Assembly (NCBI GenBank): GCA_030834895.1
Contig: JAUQXA010000024.1
Span: 62,001 to 126,000, forward strand
DNA from: Anaerolineales bacterium
GTDB lineage: Bacteria; Chloroflexota; Anaerolineae; Anaerolineales; Villigracilaceae
Direction of reading: 5' to 3'
DNA length: 64,000 bases
Shown here in pieces: positions 37,921-47,718 of the stretch. Position numbers and translations under genes: made by a program. The notes beneath the pieces are model-generated. The model did no database searches. It was given only the letters and a program-made list of their open reading frames with translations, and was not told the DNA's origin. The number at the start of each line of letters is the position of its first letter. Positions within the stretch are counted from its first letter, which is position 1.

Positions 37921-38886
37921 ATGAATAAATATATCGGTTGTGACCTTGGCGGAACCAACCTCCGCGCGGCCATTGTGGATGTGGAAAATGCCTCGGTCTT
38001 GCATCAGATGAGCATTCCTACCCTTGCCCGCGAAGGTCATGACGCCGTAATGCGGCGCATGGGTGACCTTTTCCTGCAAGTCATTGAAGCCGCCGGGTTG
38101 AAAAAGGATGAAATCGGTGGCATCGGCATCGGAGTCCCCGGCGTGCTGGATTTGGAAACGGGCGAGACCCTCTTTCTGCCCAACCTTCCTGGAACCTGGC
38201 CCCACGTCCCGTTGCAGTCCACAATCGCAGAGATGACCGGGCTTCCCACGGCCCTGCTCAACGATGTCCGCTCGATCACTTATGGGGAATGGCGTTTTGG
38301 CGCGGGGCGGGGTGTGGACACGGTTGCGGTCTTTGCCATCGGCACCGGCGTCGGCGGCGGGCTGGTTGTCAATGGGCAACTTCATTTGGGAATTGGCGGT
38401 ACGGGCGGCGAGATTGGTCATACCACCATCGACTTCAATGGTCCCCGCTGCGGTTGCGGAAATTATGGCTGTCTCGAAGCCTATGCCTCTGCTCCCGCAA
38501 TTTCAGCCATGGGAATGAAAGCCGTCTCACAGGGACTCACCACCCGCATCGGCGAACTTTGTGAGTATGACCTCAATCGAATTACTCCCAAGTTGATTGC
38601 CCGGGCGGCGCTGGAAGGGGATGAGATTGCGAAAGATATTTACGAAAGGGCGGGGCTTTACGTCGGCATCGCGGCGGCAAACATGTGCGTCGCCCTCGGA
38701 CCGCGCCGCATCATCATCGCGGGCGGCGTTTCCCGCGCAGGCGACCTGTTGCTGAATCCCATCCGTCGCACGGTGCGTGAGCGCGTGGCCGTCATGCCGG
38801 TGGATCAGGTTGAAGTCGTCCAATCCCAACTTGGGGATAATGCGGGTGTCATCGGTGTTGCTTGCTGGGTGGCGAAAGAATCTTGA
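37921..38886 (+). CDS. ROK-family sugar kinase (glucokinase-like)
   Basis: 'IGCDLGGTNLRAAIVD', 'GIGIGVPGVLD', 'CGCGNYGCLEAYASA'; no N-terminal HTH. Confidence 0.92.
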   Translation: MNKYIGCDLGGTNLRAAIVDVENASVLHQMSIPTLAREGHDAVMRRMGDLFLQVIEAAGLKKDEIGGIGIGVPGVLDLETGETLFLPNLPGTWPHVPLQSTIAEMTGLPTALLNDVRSITYGEWRFGAGRGVDTVAVFAIGTGVGGGLVVNGQLHLGIGGTGGEIGHTTIDFNGPRCGCGNYGCLEAYASAPAISAMGMKAVSQGLTTRIGELCEYDLNRITPKLIARAALEGDEIAKDIYERAGLYVGIAAANMCVALGPRRIIIAGGVSRAGDLLLNPIRRTVRERVAVMPVDQVEVVQSQLGDNAGVIGVACWVAKES

Positions 38887-39035
38887 ATAAGCGCGTTGCC
38901 CTACCCAAATCCATTACTCTCTGATAATATATCTTTGCACGCCGATCCTTTGACTTCAAGCCCTCGGCATTCCCCGTCGGGGGTTTTTGTGTGTAAACTT
39001 AACGTCATGAAACGACGAATAAACCAGGTGTAAAA

Positions 39036-40895
39036 ATGCTAATTGAAAGAACCGATCTCCGAAACATTGCCATCATCGCGCACGTTGACCATGGCAAGAC
39101 CACCCTTGTGGATTACCTGCTCCGCCAGTCGCACACCTTCCGCGAAAACCAGCAGGTTGCCGAGCGCGTCATGGATTCCAATGACTTGGAACGCGAGCGC
39201 GGAATCACCATCCTCGCCAAGAACACTGCCATTTCACTGGTTGACCCCGTCACGAACCAGCCCATCAAAATCAATATCGTGGATACGCCCGGGCACGCCG
39301 ATTTTGGCGGCGAGGTGGAGCGCGTGATGAACATGGTGGACGGCGTGCTGTTGTTGGTGGACGCTGCCGAAGGTCCCATGCCGCAGACCCGTTTCGTGTT
39401 GAAGAAAGCCCTTTCGATGGGACACAAAGCCATCGTGGTCATCAACAAGGTGGACCGCAAGGATGCCGAACCGGCGCGCGTTCTCAACGAAACCTTCGAC
39501 CTGTTTATCGAACTGGGCGCGACCGAAGAGCAAGCGGATTTTCCTGTTATTTACGCTCAGGCGACGGTTGGCAGGGCGGGTCTGACGCCGGAACTGGGAT
39601 CTGATTTGCAGCCTTTGTTCGACGTAATCCTCAAGCACATCCCCGCGCCGAAAGTTGACCCCGATGCGCCCCTGCAATTGCTCGTTACCATGCTTGGCTA
39701 TGACGACTATCGCGGCGTGACCGCCATTGGTCGTGTTTTTGCGGGGGCGATCAAAGCGGGTCAAAAAATGGCGCGCATGAAATTGGATGGAACGATCCTG
39801 CCTGAAACCGCGCGTTATCTTTATACCTTCAAAGGTTTGAACAAGATTGAAATAGATGAAGTCAAGGCGGGCGACATCATCTCGCTGGCTGGTTTGGAAG
39901 GCATTGGCATCGGCGAAACGCTTGCCGACCCCGCCAACCCTGTCGCGTTGCCGACGATCAAGGTGGAGGAACCAACCGTCCGTATGACGTTTGGGGTGAA
40001 CACATCCCCGTTCGCGGGTCGGGAAGGCAGGTGGGGAACGTCGCGCAAGCTGCGTGAGCGTCTCTATGACGAGCTCCGCACCAACGTTTCCCTGCGGGTG
40101 GAGGATACCGATTCCGCTGAAAACTTTTTGGTATCGGGACGCGGCGAATTGCACCTGGGGATTCTGATCGAAACTATGCGCCGTGAAGGCTATGAATTCC
40201 AAGTATCGCGCCCGGAGGTGATCTACCACCAGGCGGACGACGGCGTCTTGCTGGAGCCGTACGAGGAAGTGCACGTCGAAACCAGCAACGAGACCGTGGG
40301 TGTGGTGGTGGAAATGCTGGGGAGCCGCCGCGGCAAAATGACCGAGATGCATGACGCGGGGCAGGGGATGACGCGCATCGTTTACATTGTCCCAACACGC
40401 GGGTTACTGGGATTCCGCTACCAATTCCTGACCTCCACTCGTGGCGAAGGCGTGATGCATACCATCTTCAGCGGGTATGACGAGCTGGCGGGTCCCATCT
40501 CCTCACGCACAAACGGTTCGATTGTCGCATGGGAAGCAGGCTCGACTACAGCCTATGCCTTGAAGTCCGCCGAGGAGCGCGGGGTGTTGTTTGTCAATCC
40601 CGGCGTGGAAGTGTACGAAGGCATGGTGGTCGGCGAGAATGCGCGCGGCTCGGATATTGCCGTAAACGTCTGCAAGAAAAAGCATTTGACCAACATCCGC
40701 TCCGCCCGTGGTGACATGGAAATCCGCCTGACGCCGCCCCGCCAGATGAGTCTGGATGAAGCCATTGAATATCTCTCGGATGACGAACTGTTGGAAGTGA
40801 CCCCCGAAAACTACCGCATCCGCAAACGGATTCTGTCCACCGAGGAACGTGGCAAGCAGACCAAGAAGGCAAAGGAACAGTTTGGGGAAGAATAG
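39036..40895 (+). CDS. typA: translational GTPase TypA/BipA
   Basis: '[20 protein letters not shown]', '[14 protein letters not shown]', '[16 protein letters not shown]', 'INKVDR'; C-term '[24 protein letters not shown]'. Confidence 0.97.
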   Translation: MLIERTDLRNIAIIAHVDHGKTTLVDYLLRQSHTFRENQQVAERVMDSNDLERERGITILAKNTAISLVDPVTNQPIKINIVDTPGHADFGGEVERVMNMVDGVLLLVDAAEGPMPQTRFVLKKALSMGHKAIVVINKVDRKDAEPARVLNETFDLFIELGATEEQADFPVIYAQATVGRAGLTPELGSDLQPLFDVILKHIPAPKVDPDAPLQLLVTMLGYDDYRGVTAIGRVFAGAIKAGQKMARMKLDGTILPETARYLYTFKGLNKIEIDEVKAGDIISLAGLEGIGIGETLADPANPVALPTIKVEEPTVRMTFGVNTSPFAGREGRWGTSRKLRERLYDELRTNVSLRVEDTDSAENFLVSGRGELHLGILIETMRREGYEFQVSRPEVIYHQADDGVLLEPYEEVHVETSNETVGVVVEMLGSRRGKMTEMHDAGQGMTRIVYIVPTRGLLGFRYQFLTSTRGEGVMHTIFSGYDELAGPISSRTNGSIVAWEAGSTTAYALKSAEERGVLFVNPGVEVYEGMVVGENARGSDIAVNVCKKKHLTNIRSARGDMEIRLTPPRQMSLDEAIEYLSDDELLEVTPENYRIRKRILSTEERGKQTKKAKEQFGEE

Positions 40896-40916
40896 GGGAA
40901 CGTGATTGGTTCATAA

Positions 40917-40948
40917 CAAAAAACGTGCCGATGAGGACACGTTTTTTG
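40917..40948 (+). terminator. Rho-independent terminator of typA
   Basis: CAAAAAACGTG ... CACGTTTTTTG. Confidence 0.8.
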
Positions 40949-40958
40949 TTTGGAAAAC

Positions 40959-41678
40959 TCATGGACAGGTAATCTTTGCCGGTGAACTGTCGACTTCACC
41001 GGCCTGGTTATACGCCCTTATCTTGTATTCGACGCTTTGCCCTGAAGCTAGGGAGATTGTTTCCTCGAAGTAGGTGGAATTGGCTGGCAGGTCGGCAATC
41101 GCTTCGCCATTTCGTACGATACGATAGCCTGTTTCATTGTCTGCCTTGTCGTTCCAGCTCAGGGTAATATCCGCCTGCCCGGTATAGCAGTAGAACGTCC
41201 AGCCATTCTTGGGGAAGGTTGCCGCCTCGGGTGTGCCTCCTTGCTGTGTGGGCGGCGCGGTGACGGTTGGTACTGCCCCGAAACTACCTGAGGGTGTAAC
41301 GAATTCACCAGACAGCCAACACTCCCCGTCCTTGGTGGAGACAATCCAATAGTTTGGCGGATAGAAACCAACAATTTTCACCGATTCCAACGGTATGAGC
41401 TGTGTGACACGCTCATAACTTGTTCCGGGTCCCTTGCGACAGTTAGTCACATCTTCAACGCTTGCCATTGGCTGGCTAAAGGTCGGTGTGCTGATTGCCG
41501 CAGTTGCTGTTGGCTGGACATTTGCCGTGGGACTTGCCAGCGGCGTCGTCGCCTCGAGGGCGGCTTGTACGGTCAGCGCGGCGGCTGTGGCGATTTGGGG
41601 GTCTGCTGTGCTGGCGGGCATATTGCAGGAAGAAATGAGCGCCGTAAATAAAAAGCTTGATATTAGAAATTTCTTCAT
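40959..41678 (-). CDS. lipoprotein with SH3b-like and fibronectin-III-like domains
   Basis: Lipobox 'LISSCNM'; 'VTNCRKGPGTSYERVTQLIPLESVKIVG' SH3b; 'ITLSWNDKADNETGYRIVRNG...VEYKIRAYNQAGE' Fn3. Confidence 0.75.
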   Translation of the reverse strand: MKKFLISSFLFTALISSCNMPASTADPQIATAAALTVQAALEATTPLASPTANVQPTATAAISTPTFSQPMASVEDVTNCRKGPGTSYERVTQLIPLESVKIVGFYPPNYWIVSTKDGECWLSGEFVTPSGSFGAVPTVTAPPTQQGGTPEAATFPKNGWTFYCYTGQADITLSWNDKADNETGYRIVRNGEAIADLPANSTYFEETISLASGQSVEYKIRAYNQAGEVDSSPAKITCP

Positions 41679-41769
41679 GATTTTTCTCTGTCAAAATTAG
41701 ATGAATCGATTTGCAAAGGTTTTGCTTCTCGAACCGATTTGAATAAGCATACCGGACGACACCGGAAAT

Positions 41770-42252
41770 TCATGAAACAAAGATGTACGTGTTTGCACCT
41801 TTCCTTTGTGATTGTGCCAGACCTTCCCTGGCTTTTTCGAGTATGCCCTCTTTTGTGATGGATTCCCCGCCAGGGTGGGCGGTGGCTCCCATGTTCAATG
41901 CAAAGGTGACGGGATTCCCGTTGGAATCCTCAAATTTGTTTTTGAATACCGACAGCAGTCGTTCACAAACCGCGTGTGCGCCATGTTTGTCTGCGTTTGG
42001 CAACAGAATGGTATATAAATTCCCGGCTCGTGCGGGAATGTCTGCGGAGCGCAGACAGGCGTTAAGAGCGGTGGAAAAGATCTGAGGCGCGGCGCTCAAT
42101 GCCTCCGGATGAAAGGCAGTGGGCGTCACCTGCATGTGGATTAAAGCCAGCGGGTTTGGATAGCGCCTGGAACGCTCGATTTCATACTTCAGCAGGATTT
42201 GAAATACGTCGATGTTGTAAACATCCCCGGCGGAAGAATCGGTGTTTTTCAT
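41770..42252 (-). CDS. degenerate GGDEF-like domain protein
   Basis: 'LLKYEIERSRRYPNPLALIHMQV', 'SADIPARAGNLYTILLPNADKHGAHAVCERL', 'GATAHP' fold pattern of GGDEF without the GGDEF motif. Confidence 0.6.
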   Translation of the reverse strand: MKNTDSSAGDVYNIDVFQILLKYEIERSRRYPNPLALIHMQVTPTAFHPEALSAAPQIFSTALNACLRSADIPARAGNLYTILLPNADKHGAHAVCERLLSVFKNKFEDSNGNPVTFALNMGATAHPGGESITKEGILEKAREGLAQSQRKGANTYIFVS

Positions 42253-42313
42253 TTGGTTCTCCTTTTGCTGTAATCCTGTCATCCCTTTCGGAATTCCATA
42301 TCACCGCAAGCGT

Positions 42314-43168
42314 TTACTTTATCAGGATGGACTGGATCAAAGTGTCCAAGCTGGTGAGTGTGGGATTGAAAACGTTGGGGTCGGCGGTGTTCAGTTTTTG
42401 TTTGACCAGTTCAAAGTGCTGATCGATGTTCTCGAAGTTTTCCCAGTCGAAGGGCACGCCGTCGGGCGGAAGCGGCGTATCGGGGTTTCCATCCGCTGAG
42501 AGGAAAGCGGCAGTGATGGGAAGTATCGCCGAAACATAATTTGCGCCATCGTCTGTCATCCCTTGAAAGGTGTAGAACAGGCTGTTGTTGTTGACAGGGT
42601 AGGGAGCTTGCCCATATTGTGTTAGGAAGCGGATGCCTTTTCCGTTTTGAAACGCCAGAATTTGCTCGTTGGAGTGAAACATCTGCGCGGCGTTGAATGC
42701 CGGCAGGAAGGGTATATTTTCGGGCAGGGGTTGGCCAGCGATGATGGATTTGAGGGAGTCAAACGGCTCCGCCATGTCTTCGTTGACTTGCAGGTATTCA
42801 TTCACGGGGTAAACATAAATCGTCGGCGTGTGAAAAGTGTTGACGAGAGGATACCCTTGAAGCAGGTATTTATCATATTGGGGCGCAATCTCCCACCACG
42901 GCATGTCACTTGATGGGGGAACTGCTTCGATGGTTTCTGCCTGCGCTCCACTGCCGATGCCTGTTGGGATGACAAAATTGATATTGTTGACTGCGACCAG
43001 CGTGCCGTTGATCGGCGTCTGAGTTGGGGGAGCGACAGCGGTCAATGCCTGTAAGGTCGCGGCGACAACTGTCTCCACGCCGGGCTGGGCCGGTGTAGCA
43101 GGGGCGATTACGCCACAAGCGAGCGTTGCCAATAATGTGAGCGTTGCTGTTAAAACCTTTTTGTTCAT
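42314..43168 (-). CDS. hypothetical lipoprotein
   Basis: Lipobox 'LATLACGV', Pro/Thr-rich linker, unrecognised C-terminal domain. Confidence 0.6.
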   Translation of the reverse strand: MNKKVLTATLTLLATLACGVIAPATPAQPGVETVVAATLQALTAVAPPTQTPINGTLVAVNNINFVIPTGIGSGAQAETIEAVPPSSDMPWWEIAPQYDKYLLQGYPLVNTFHTPTIYVYPVNEYLQVNEDMAEPFDSLKSIIAGQPLPENIPFLPAFNAAQMFHSNEQILAFQNGKGIRFLTQYGQAPYPVNNNSLFYTFQGMTDDGANYVSAILPITAAFLSADGNPDTPLPPDGVPFDWENFENIDQHFELVKQKLNTADPNVFNPTLTSLDTLIQSILIK

Positions 43169-43385
43169 TCGTTTTTACCCTTCGATAAAGTTTTTAGAGT
43201 GTAGCGCCAATGCGGGCTTTCGTCATCTCGTCCAAAACTACTATTTGCACGGGAACCCGCGGTGGATTCTATATCTCGAAACGGAATCCACTGTCAGCGG
43301 GGATAAAAAGACTGGTGAGGGTGAATTGCTTTGGATTGGAGAAAACCCGATTGAGTCGTCCCAGCCCAAGTCATCTCCCCAAAAA

Positions 43386-44126
43386 TCATGCTGTTGCCAG
43401 TTGTTTTGCCCGCCAATCCTTGATGAGGAAGGGGATATAAAGGATGAAGAAAATGGCAAAGCCGATTGCTTCGAGTTCGAGGATGTACCAGGGCCAGGGG
43501 GCAAGCATGTCGAGCAGGGTGGGGATTTCGGTGGGCTTGTAGGCAATGAAGAGGTAGTTGCTGCCGATGGCAAGGTTGAGGAAGAAGATGATGACCATGT
43601 AGATATTCACCCAGATGAAGATGCGTTTGAAGGATTGCAGGGTGGGACGGAAGCCTTCGACCACAGTCATGTAGATGGCGATGTTAATGAGCAGACCGTG
43701 GGCGATGAAGGTCTGCATGATGCGGAAATGCGGGAAGTTGTAGGCGGCGGCATCGGCTGGGGTGAGAACGGCTTGCATGGCTCCCCCCAATCCCATGAAA
43801 TATACGAACTCATAGATCGTATAGTTTTTTGTGACCAGCATGTAAGCGGACGCCCAAATAATAACCGCGCACATGTGCAAGGGAAGCATGGTTTGAATGT
43901 TCCAAATGCCCCAATAGGCCGACCAGATGTGCAGGGAAGATTCGTTGACGACGATGGCGATGGCAAGCACCCAGCGGACAATTTTCCTTTCCTTTTCACC
44001 CCAAACTTTGCGAAAGTACAACTGTGAAAAACAAAGGAGCGTGATGATGCCGAGCGCGATCAGGTGCGGCGTGCCGAAGAGTTGAAATGGCGTTCCTTTA
44101 TAAACAACGTCGAAGTATTTTTCCAT
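43386..44126 (-). CDS. TIGR02206/YwaF-type integral membrane protein
   Basis: Multiple TM segments, 'QTMLPLHMCAVIIWAS' and 'FGLGGAMQAVLTP'-like 'MGLGGAMQAVLTPAD'. Confidence 0.75.
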   Translation of the reverse strand: MEKYFDVVYKGTPFQLFGTPHLIALGIITLLCFSQLYFRKVWGEKERKIVRWVLAIAIVVNESSLHIWSAYWGIWNIQTMLPLHMCAVIIWASAYMLVTKNYTIYEFVYFMGLGGAMQAVLTPADAAAYNFPHFRIMQTFIAHGLLINIAIYMTVVEGFRPTLQSFKRIFIWVNIYMVIIFFLNLAIGSNYLFIAYKPTEIPTLLDMLAPWPWYILELEAIGFAIFFILYIPFLIKDWRAKQLATA

Positions 44127-44178
44127 GAGGCGGACTCCTTGAGGGTGTTTGCGCGTTTAAACGCTTCGAACCATGTCG

Positions 44179-44631
44179 CTATGACTGTGCCCTGAGGCCT
44201 CTTTCAATGAACTTTTGCCAGACGGGATATTCAGCAGGGTTCCATATTTTTCGCAGATCTTTGAAGGCGTTTTCCTCCGCCCAACCTACGCGGTTATAAC
44301 GATACAACGCGATGAAGGCCGTGGCGCGGTAATTTGCCTGGCAGTGGACAAGGATATTTTGGTGTTTGTGTTTGTCCATGACGCCAACGAATTTGTTGAA
44401 ATTGTCCAGCGTGGGATTCTCCCAGTCCACGGGGATGCTGTAGTAGGCGATGCCCTGCGCCTCGACCATATCCTTTTCATCAGGTATCCAGCCTTCCGAT
44501 TTGGAAGTAGCCAGATTTACCACAACTTGAATATCTTCCTCTGCAATGGACGATATTTGCTCCGGCGTGGGCATTCCACCGCTGTGCAGGGTGTCACTCA
44601 ATTTGAGGTAGTTGTAAATTTGTTCGATCAT
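44179..44631 (-). CDS. protein-tyrosine-phosphatase-like family protein
   Basis: 'LSDTLHSGGMPTPEQISSIAEEDIQVVVNL', 'ILVHCQANYRATAFIALYRY'. Confidence 0.7.
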   Translation of the reverse strand: MIEQIYNYLKLSDTLHSGGMPTPEQISSIAEEDIQVVVNLATSKSEGWIPDEKDMVEAQGIAYYSIPVDWENPTLDNFNKFVGVMDKHKHQNILVHCQANYRATAFIALYRYNRVGWAEENAFKDLRKIWNPAEYPVWQKFIERGLRAQS

Positions 44632-45113
44632 GATTTCACCTGCACCACTGTTCCGCCTGTCATTTTTTGCAGGTCTTCGGTTTTCAATTCAAAGATTGCG
44701 TTTGGTGTTCCAGCCGCCGCCCAGATGGTTTGGTATGCCAGGAAATCCTCGTCGAGATAGGTCTCCATCGGCTCATGATGCGTGTGACCGATGGGCGGCA
44801 CGCCGCCAATGGCGAAGCCTGTCACGGTTCGCACAAAATCAGCATCGGCACGGGTGATGGGTTCACCTGCATATCCGCTGATGCGTTTCTCATCCACGCG
44901 GTTGGCCCCGCTGGTGAGGACAAGGATCGGCTTGTTGCTGGTCTTGCCGCGAAAGATGAGCGATTTGACGATCTGTCCCAGTTGACAGCCCGCGCGGTCC
45001 GCGGCTTCCTGTGCCGTGCGCGTCGACTCGGCATGCTCGACCACGGTGTAGTTGTAGTTAAGTTCATTCAACAGGTTTTGTATCTTTTGGGCGGAAGGGG
45101 AAAGGGTGGTCAT
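44628..45113 (-). CDS. YbaK/EbsC-family aminoacyl-tRNA deacylase-like protein
   Basis: 'VVEHAESTRTAQEAADRAGCQLGQIVKSLIFRGK', 'FAIGGVPPIGH'; start MTTLSPSAQ. Confidence 0.88.
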   Translation of the reverse strand: MTTLSPSAQKIQNLLNELNYNYTVVEHAESTRTAQEAADRAGCQLGQIVKSLIFRGKTSNKPILVLTSGANRVDEKRISGYAGEPITRADADFVRTVTGFAIGGVPPIGHTHHEPMETYLDEDFLAYQTIWAAAGTPNAIFELKTEDLQKMTGGTVVQVKS

Positions 45114-45133
45114 GGTTCTATTATAATTGTTGT

Positions 45134-45826
45134 ATGCCCACACAAGAAGAAATCTATCAAACCGAAGGGGGTAAATATGAAGCATTGATTGCCCGCGAAG
45201 ATTATCAGGGAAACATCTTGAAGTCACTGCGTGAGGTCACGCCCTTGGAAAACCGCGTAGTTTACGATCTCGGTGCTGGCACGGGACGATTAGTCTGTTT
45301 GCTGGCTCCGCTGGTGAAGTCTGTCCGTGCCTTTGACGTTTCGGAGGAAATGCTGCGAGTCTGCCGCGAAAAGCTGACCAACAGCGGCTTGACCAACTGG
45401 CAGGTGGATGTGGCTGACCATCGTCAATTACCTGTGGCTGACCAGTCTGCTGATTTGGTCGTCTCCGGCTGGAGTGTGGCTTATCTCGTTGTCTGGAATC
45501 CGGAGACCTGGCGGGCTGAATTGGAAAAGTGGATGATGGAGATGAAACGCGTCCTCAAGCCAAATGGACAGATCATCCTGTTCGAGTCGCTTGGGACGGG
45601 GAACGAGTCGCCGATTCAGTTGGGGCATCTCAAGGATTATTATCCCTGGCTGGATGAGGCTGGCTTCCAGCACAGGTGGATTCGCACGGATTACAAATTT
45701 GAATCGCTAGACGAAGCGGAATATTTGTCCCGCTTTTTCTTCGGGGATGAACTGGGAGATAAGGTGAGACAAAATCAATGGCAGATTTTGCCTGAGTGTA
45801 CGGGGGTGTGGTGGAAACAAATATAA
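45134..45826 (+). CDS. class I SAM-dependent methyltransferase
   Basis: 'VVYDLGAGTGRLVCLLAPLVKSVRAFDVSEEMLRVCR'. Confidence 0.9.
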   Translation: MPTQEEIYQTEGGKYEALIAREDYQGNILKSLREVTPLENRVVYDLGAGTGRLVCLLAPLVKSVRAFDVSEEMLRVCREKLTNSGLTNWQVDVADHRQLPVADQSADLVVSGWSVAYLVVWNPETWRAELEKWMMEMKRVLKPNGQIILFESLGTGNESPIQLGHLKDYYPWLDEAGFQHRWIRTDYKFESLDEAEYLSRFFFGDELGDKVRQNQWQILPECTGVWWKQI

Positions 45827-45840
45827 AAACTACAGACCAT

Positions 45841-46401
45841 CTATTCTTGTTTCTTGAATTTATTCTTAATTGCCACGACAAGCCCGACCAAAATCAATAA
45901 CATGCTTGCCCCTGCAAAGACCCACTTGACGGTGGTCAGCAGGACGAGAATCCATGCCAGTACAACAGGTTGTGATGGATAGACCGAGAGCAAAATTACG
46001 ATGACAATGTTTTCCAGCAGGTCGAAGAGCCACGCGCCCAACGGCGTGACGTTGAACTTCCGCATGGGATTGTCGGGGGCAAATCCGCGCTGGAAGAACC
46101 ACGAGATCAACAAACCAAAGAAGAACAGATAAACAATTGGGTAGACAATGTCTAACGTAAGTTCCACGCTGCGATAGAACGGACGTCCGTATTCGCCGTA
46201 GCGTTCGATCATGCCAAAGATTTTTTCAGGGGACGCAAAGAGCATCAAGTCGAGCGGCTGGATGCCGCCCTGCCCGCCCTGCAACATGCCCTGAATGAGG
46301 GGCAGCAAAAAGCCTGAGAAGAAAGCGTCGAGCAGGAAAAGGATAAGAATCAACCAGCCTTTGTTCCACCGATAAAAACGTTCCGAGATATTTTTCAACA
46401 T
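45841..46401 (-). CDS. hypothetical membrane protein
   Basis: Several TM helices, Lys/Arg tail. Confidence 0.6.
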   Translation of the reverse strand: MLKNISERFYRWNKGWLILILFLLDAFFSGFLLPLIQGMLQGGQGGIQPLDLMLFASPEKIFGMIERYGEYGRPFYRSVELTLDIVYPIVYLFFFGLLISWFFQRGFAPDNPMRKFNVTPLGAWLFDLLENIVIVILLSVYPSQPVVLAWILVLLTTVKWVFAGASMLLILVGLVVAIKNKFKKQE

Positions 46402-46470
46402 ATCGCCTCCAATTGATAAAGTTTCAAATAAAAACACGTCATCACGGGTTTGGCGGCGTGTTTATAATAT

Positions 46471-46935
46471 TCATTTTATCAAAGCCCTGCCTTCGAGTAA
46501 TGCATCTTCCACCCGCTGTTTGTGTTGACCATGCATGGGCATGGACTCCATCTCCGCCAGCGAGAAGTAGCCAAAGGCGATTGTCTCGTTGCTCAGACCT
46601 AATTCTCCGCTGACAATCTCCGCCTCGAAACTGAGGACGACGAAGAAGGCTTTGTTTCCATCGGGGTAGATCACCAACTGGTCGGGGTTGCTGTACACGC
46701 CGATCAGGCGGGTCACGCGCACCCGCAGACCCGTCTCCTCCCAAACTTCACGCTCGCAGGCTTGCGTGACGCTCTCGCCCGCGTCCATGCCGCCGCCAGG
46801 CAGGCACCAACGTCCGTTGTCAGCACGTTGGGTGAGCAGTACCTTCTCGCGCTTTTTGTCGAAGATGATCGCGCTGCATCCAAGGCGGAGGTTGCCCTGT
46901 TTGCCAAGTCCCGGCCCGTATAATACCTGTGTCAT
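46471..46935 (-). CDS. NUDIX hydrolase
   Basis: 'GGGMDAGESVTQACEREVWEETGL' Nudix box. Confidence 0.93.
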   Translation of the reverse strand: MTQVLYGPGLGKQGNLRLGCSAIIFDKKREKVLLTQRADNGRWCLPGGGMDAGESVTQACEREVWEETGLRVRVTRLIGVYSNPDQLVIYPDGNKAFFVVLSFEAEIVSGELGLSNETIAFGYFSLAEMESMPMHGQHKQRVEDALLEGRALIK

Positions 46936-47034
46936 GCAGGATGGTTCCTTTCACCTGTTGCGTTGTAAAAATTTCATACAGTATAATCCCGCCATTGTAT
47001 CGTCCATCCGACCAACTTTATAGGAGAGAAAAAA

Positions 47035-47682
47035 ATGAAAACCCCGGGATTGATTCCCTATTCTGCGCTTCTGCTTATTACCATGCTGGCTTGTTCGACC
47101 ATTACCAACCTCGCGGCGTCGCCCACACCGAGCAAGTTGATTTTCGAGGAGACCGAATTCGTCGATACCTGCCAGGGCGAGTCCACCCCCGAAGTGGAGC
47201 GTTTTGCGGAGAACGGACAATTCGTCATGAACGTCGTTTCTCCATCCTACATTGGATGGACGGAATGTACCGGCGCCGAATATGCGGACTTCGTTGTCGA
47301 AGTGGATGCGACCCAGGTCAGCGGACCCAACAACAACGCCTATGGCATCCTCCTCCGCTATGGACTTGAAGCGGACGCGTTTTACACCTTCATCATCAGC
47401 GGCGACGGATATTACGCTTTCACGATCGATGGCGTCAATTACACCGACCCTGAGTTCCTTGTCGAGTGGACGGAATCTTCCGCAATCAAGCAGGGCGCGC
47501 AGACCAACCGCCTCAAGGTGGTGGCGGTCGGTTCGAGCTTGAAGTATTACGTCAACGACCAGCTTTTGGGAGAAGTGCAGGACAGCCGTTTCAGCAAGGG
47601 GACGGTTGGGTTCTTTACCGGCTCGGTCGAGGAGGGAAATGTGCGGATCGCCTTTGATAACCTTCGGGTCTCAGAACCATAA
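47035..47682 (+). CDS. lipoprotein with concanavalin-like (DUF1080-type) domain
   Basis: Lipobox 'MLACSTI'; 'NNNAYGILLRYGLEADAFYTFIISGDGYYAF...RLKVVAVGSSLKYYVNDQLLGEVQDSRFSKGTVGFFTG'. Confidence 0.7.
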   Translation: MKTPGLIPYSALLLITMLACSTITNLAASPTPSKLIFEETEFVDTCQGESTPEVERFAENGQFVMNVVSPSYIGWTECTGAEYADFVVEVDATQVSGPNNNAYGILLRYGLEADAFYTFIISGDGYYAFTIDGVNYTDPEFLVEWTESSAIKQGAQTNRLKVVAVGSSLKYYVNDQLLGEVQDSRFSKGTVGFFTGSVEEGNVRIAFDNLRVSEP

Positions 47683-47684
47683 TG

Positions 47685-47716
47685 AACAGGAGGCAGTCAC
47701 TCGACTGCCTCCTGTT
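47685..47716. terminator. Bidirectional terminator
   Basis: AACAGGAGGCAGTC-actc-GACTGCCTCCTGTT then TTTTA. Confidence 0.8.
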
Positions 47717-47718
47717 TT

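Noticed and set aside
38960-38992. CCCCGTCGGGGGTTTTT considered as terminator before typA
   Set aside because: Stem only about 5 bp with 1 nt centre; too weak to call.
39234-40352. 372 aa minus-strand ORF over typA
   Set aside because: Antisense to a highly conserved gene; His-rich nonsense composition.
43137-44027. 296 aa plus-strand ORF over the YwaF-like gene
   Set aside because: Asp/Gly/Val-rich antisense translation of a membrane protein gene.
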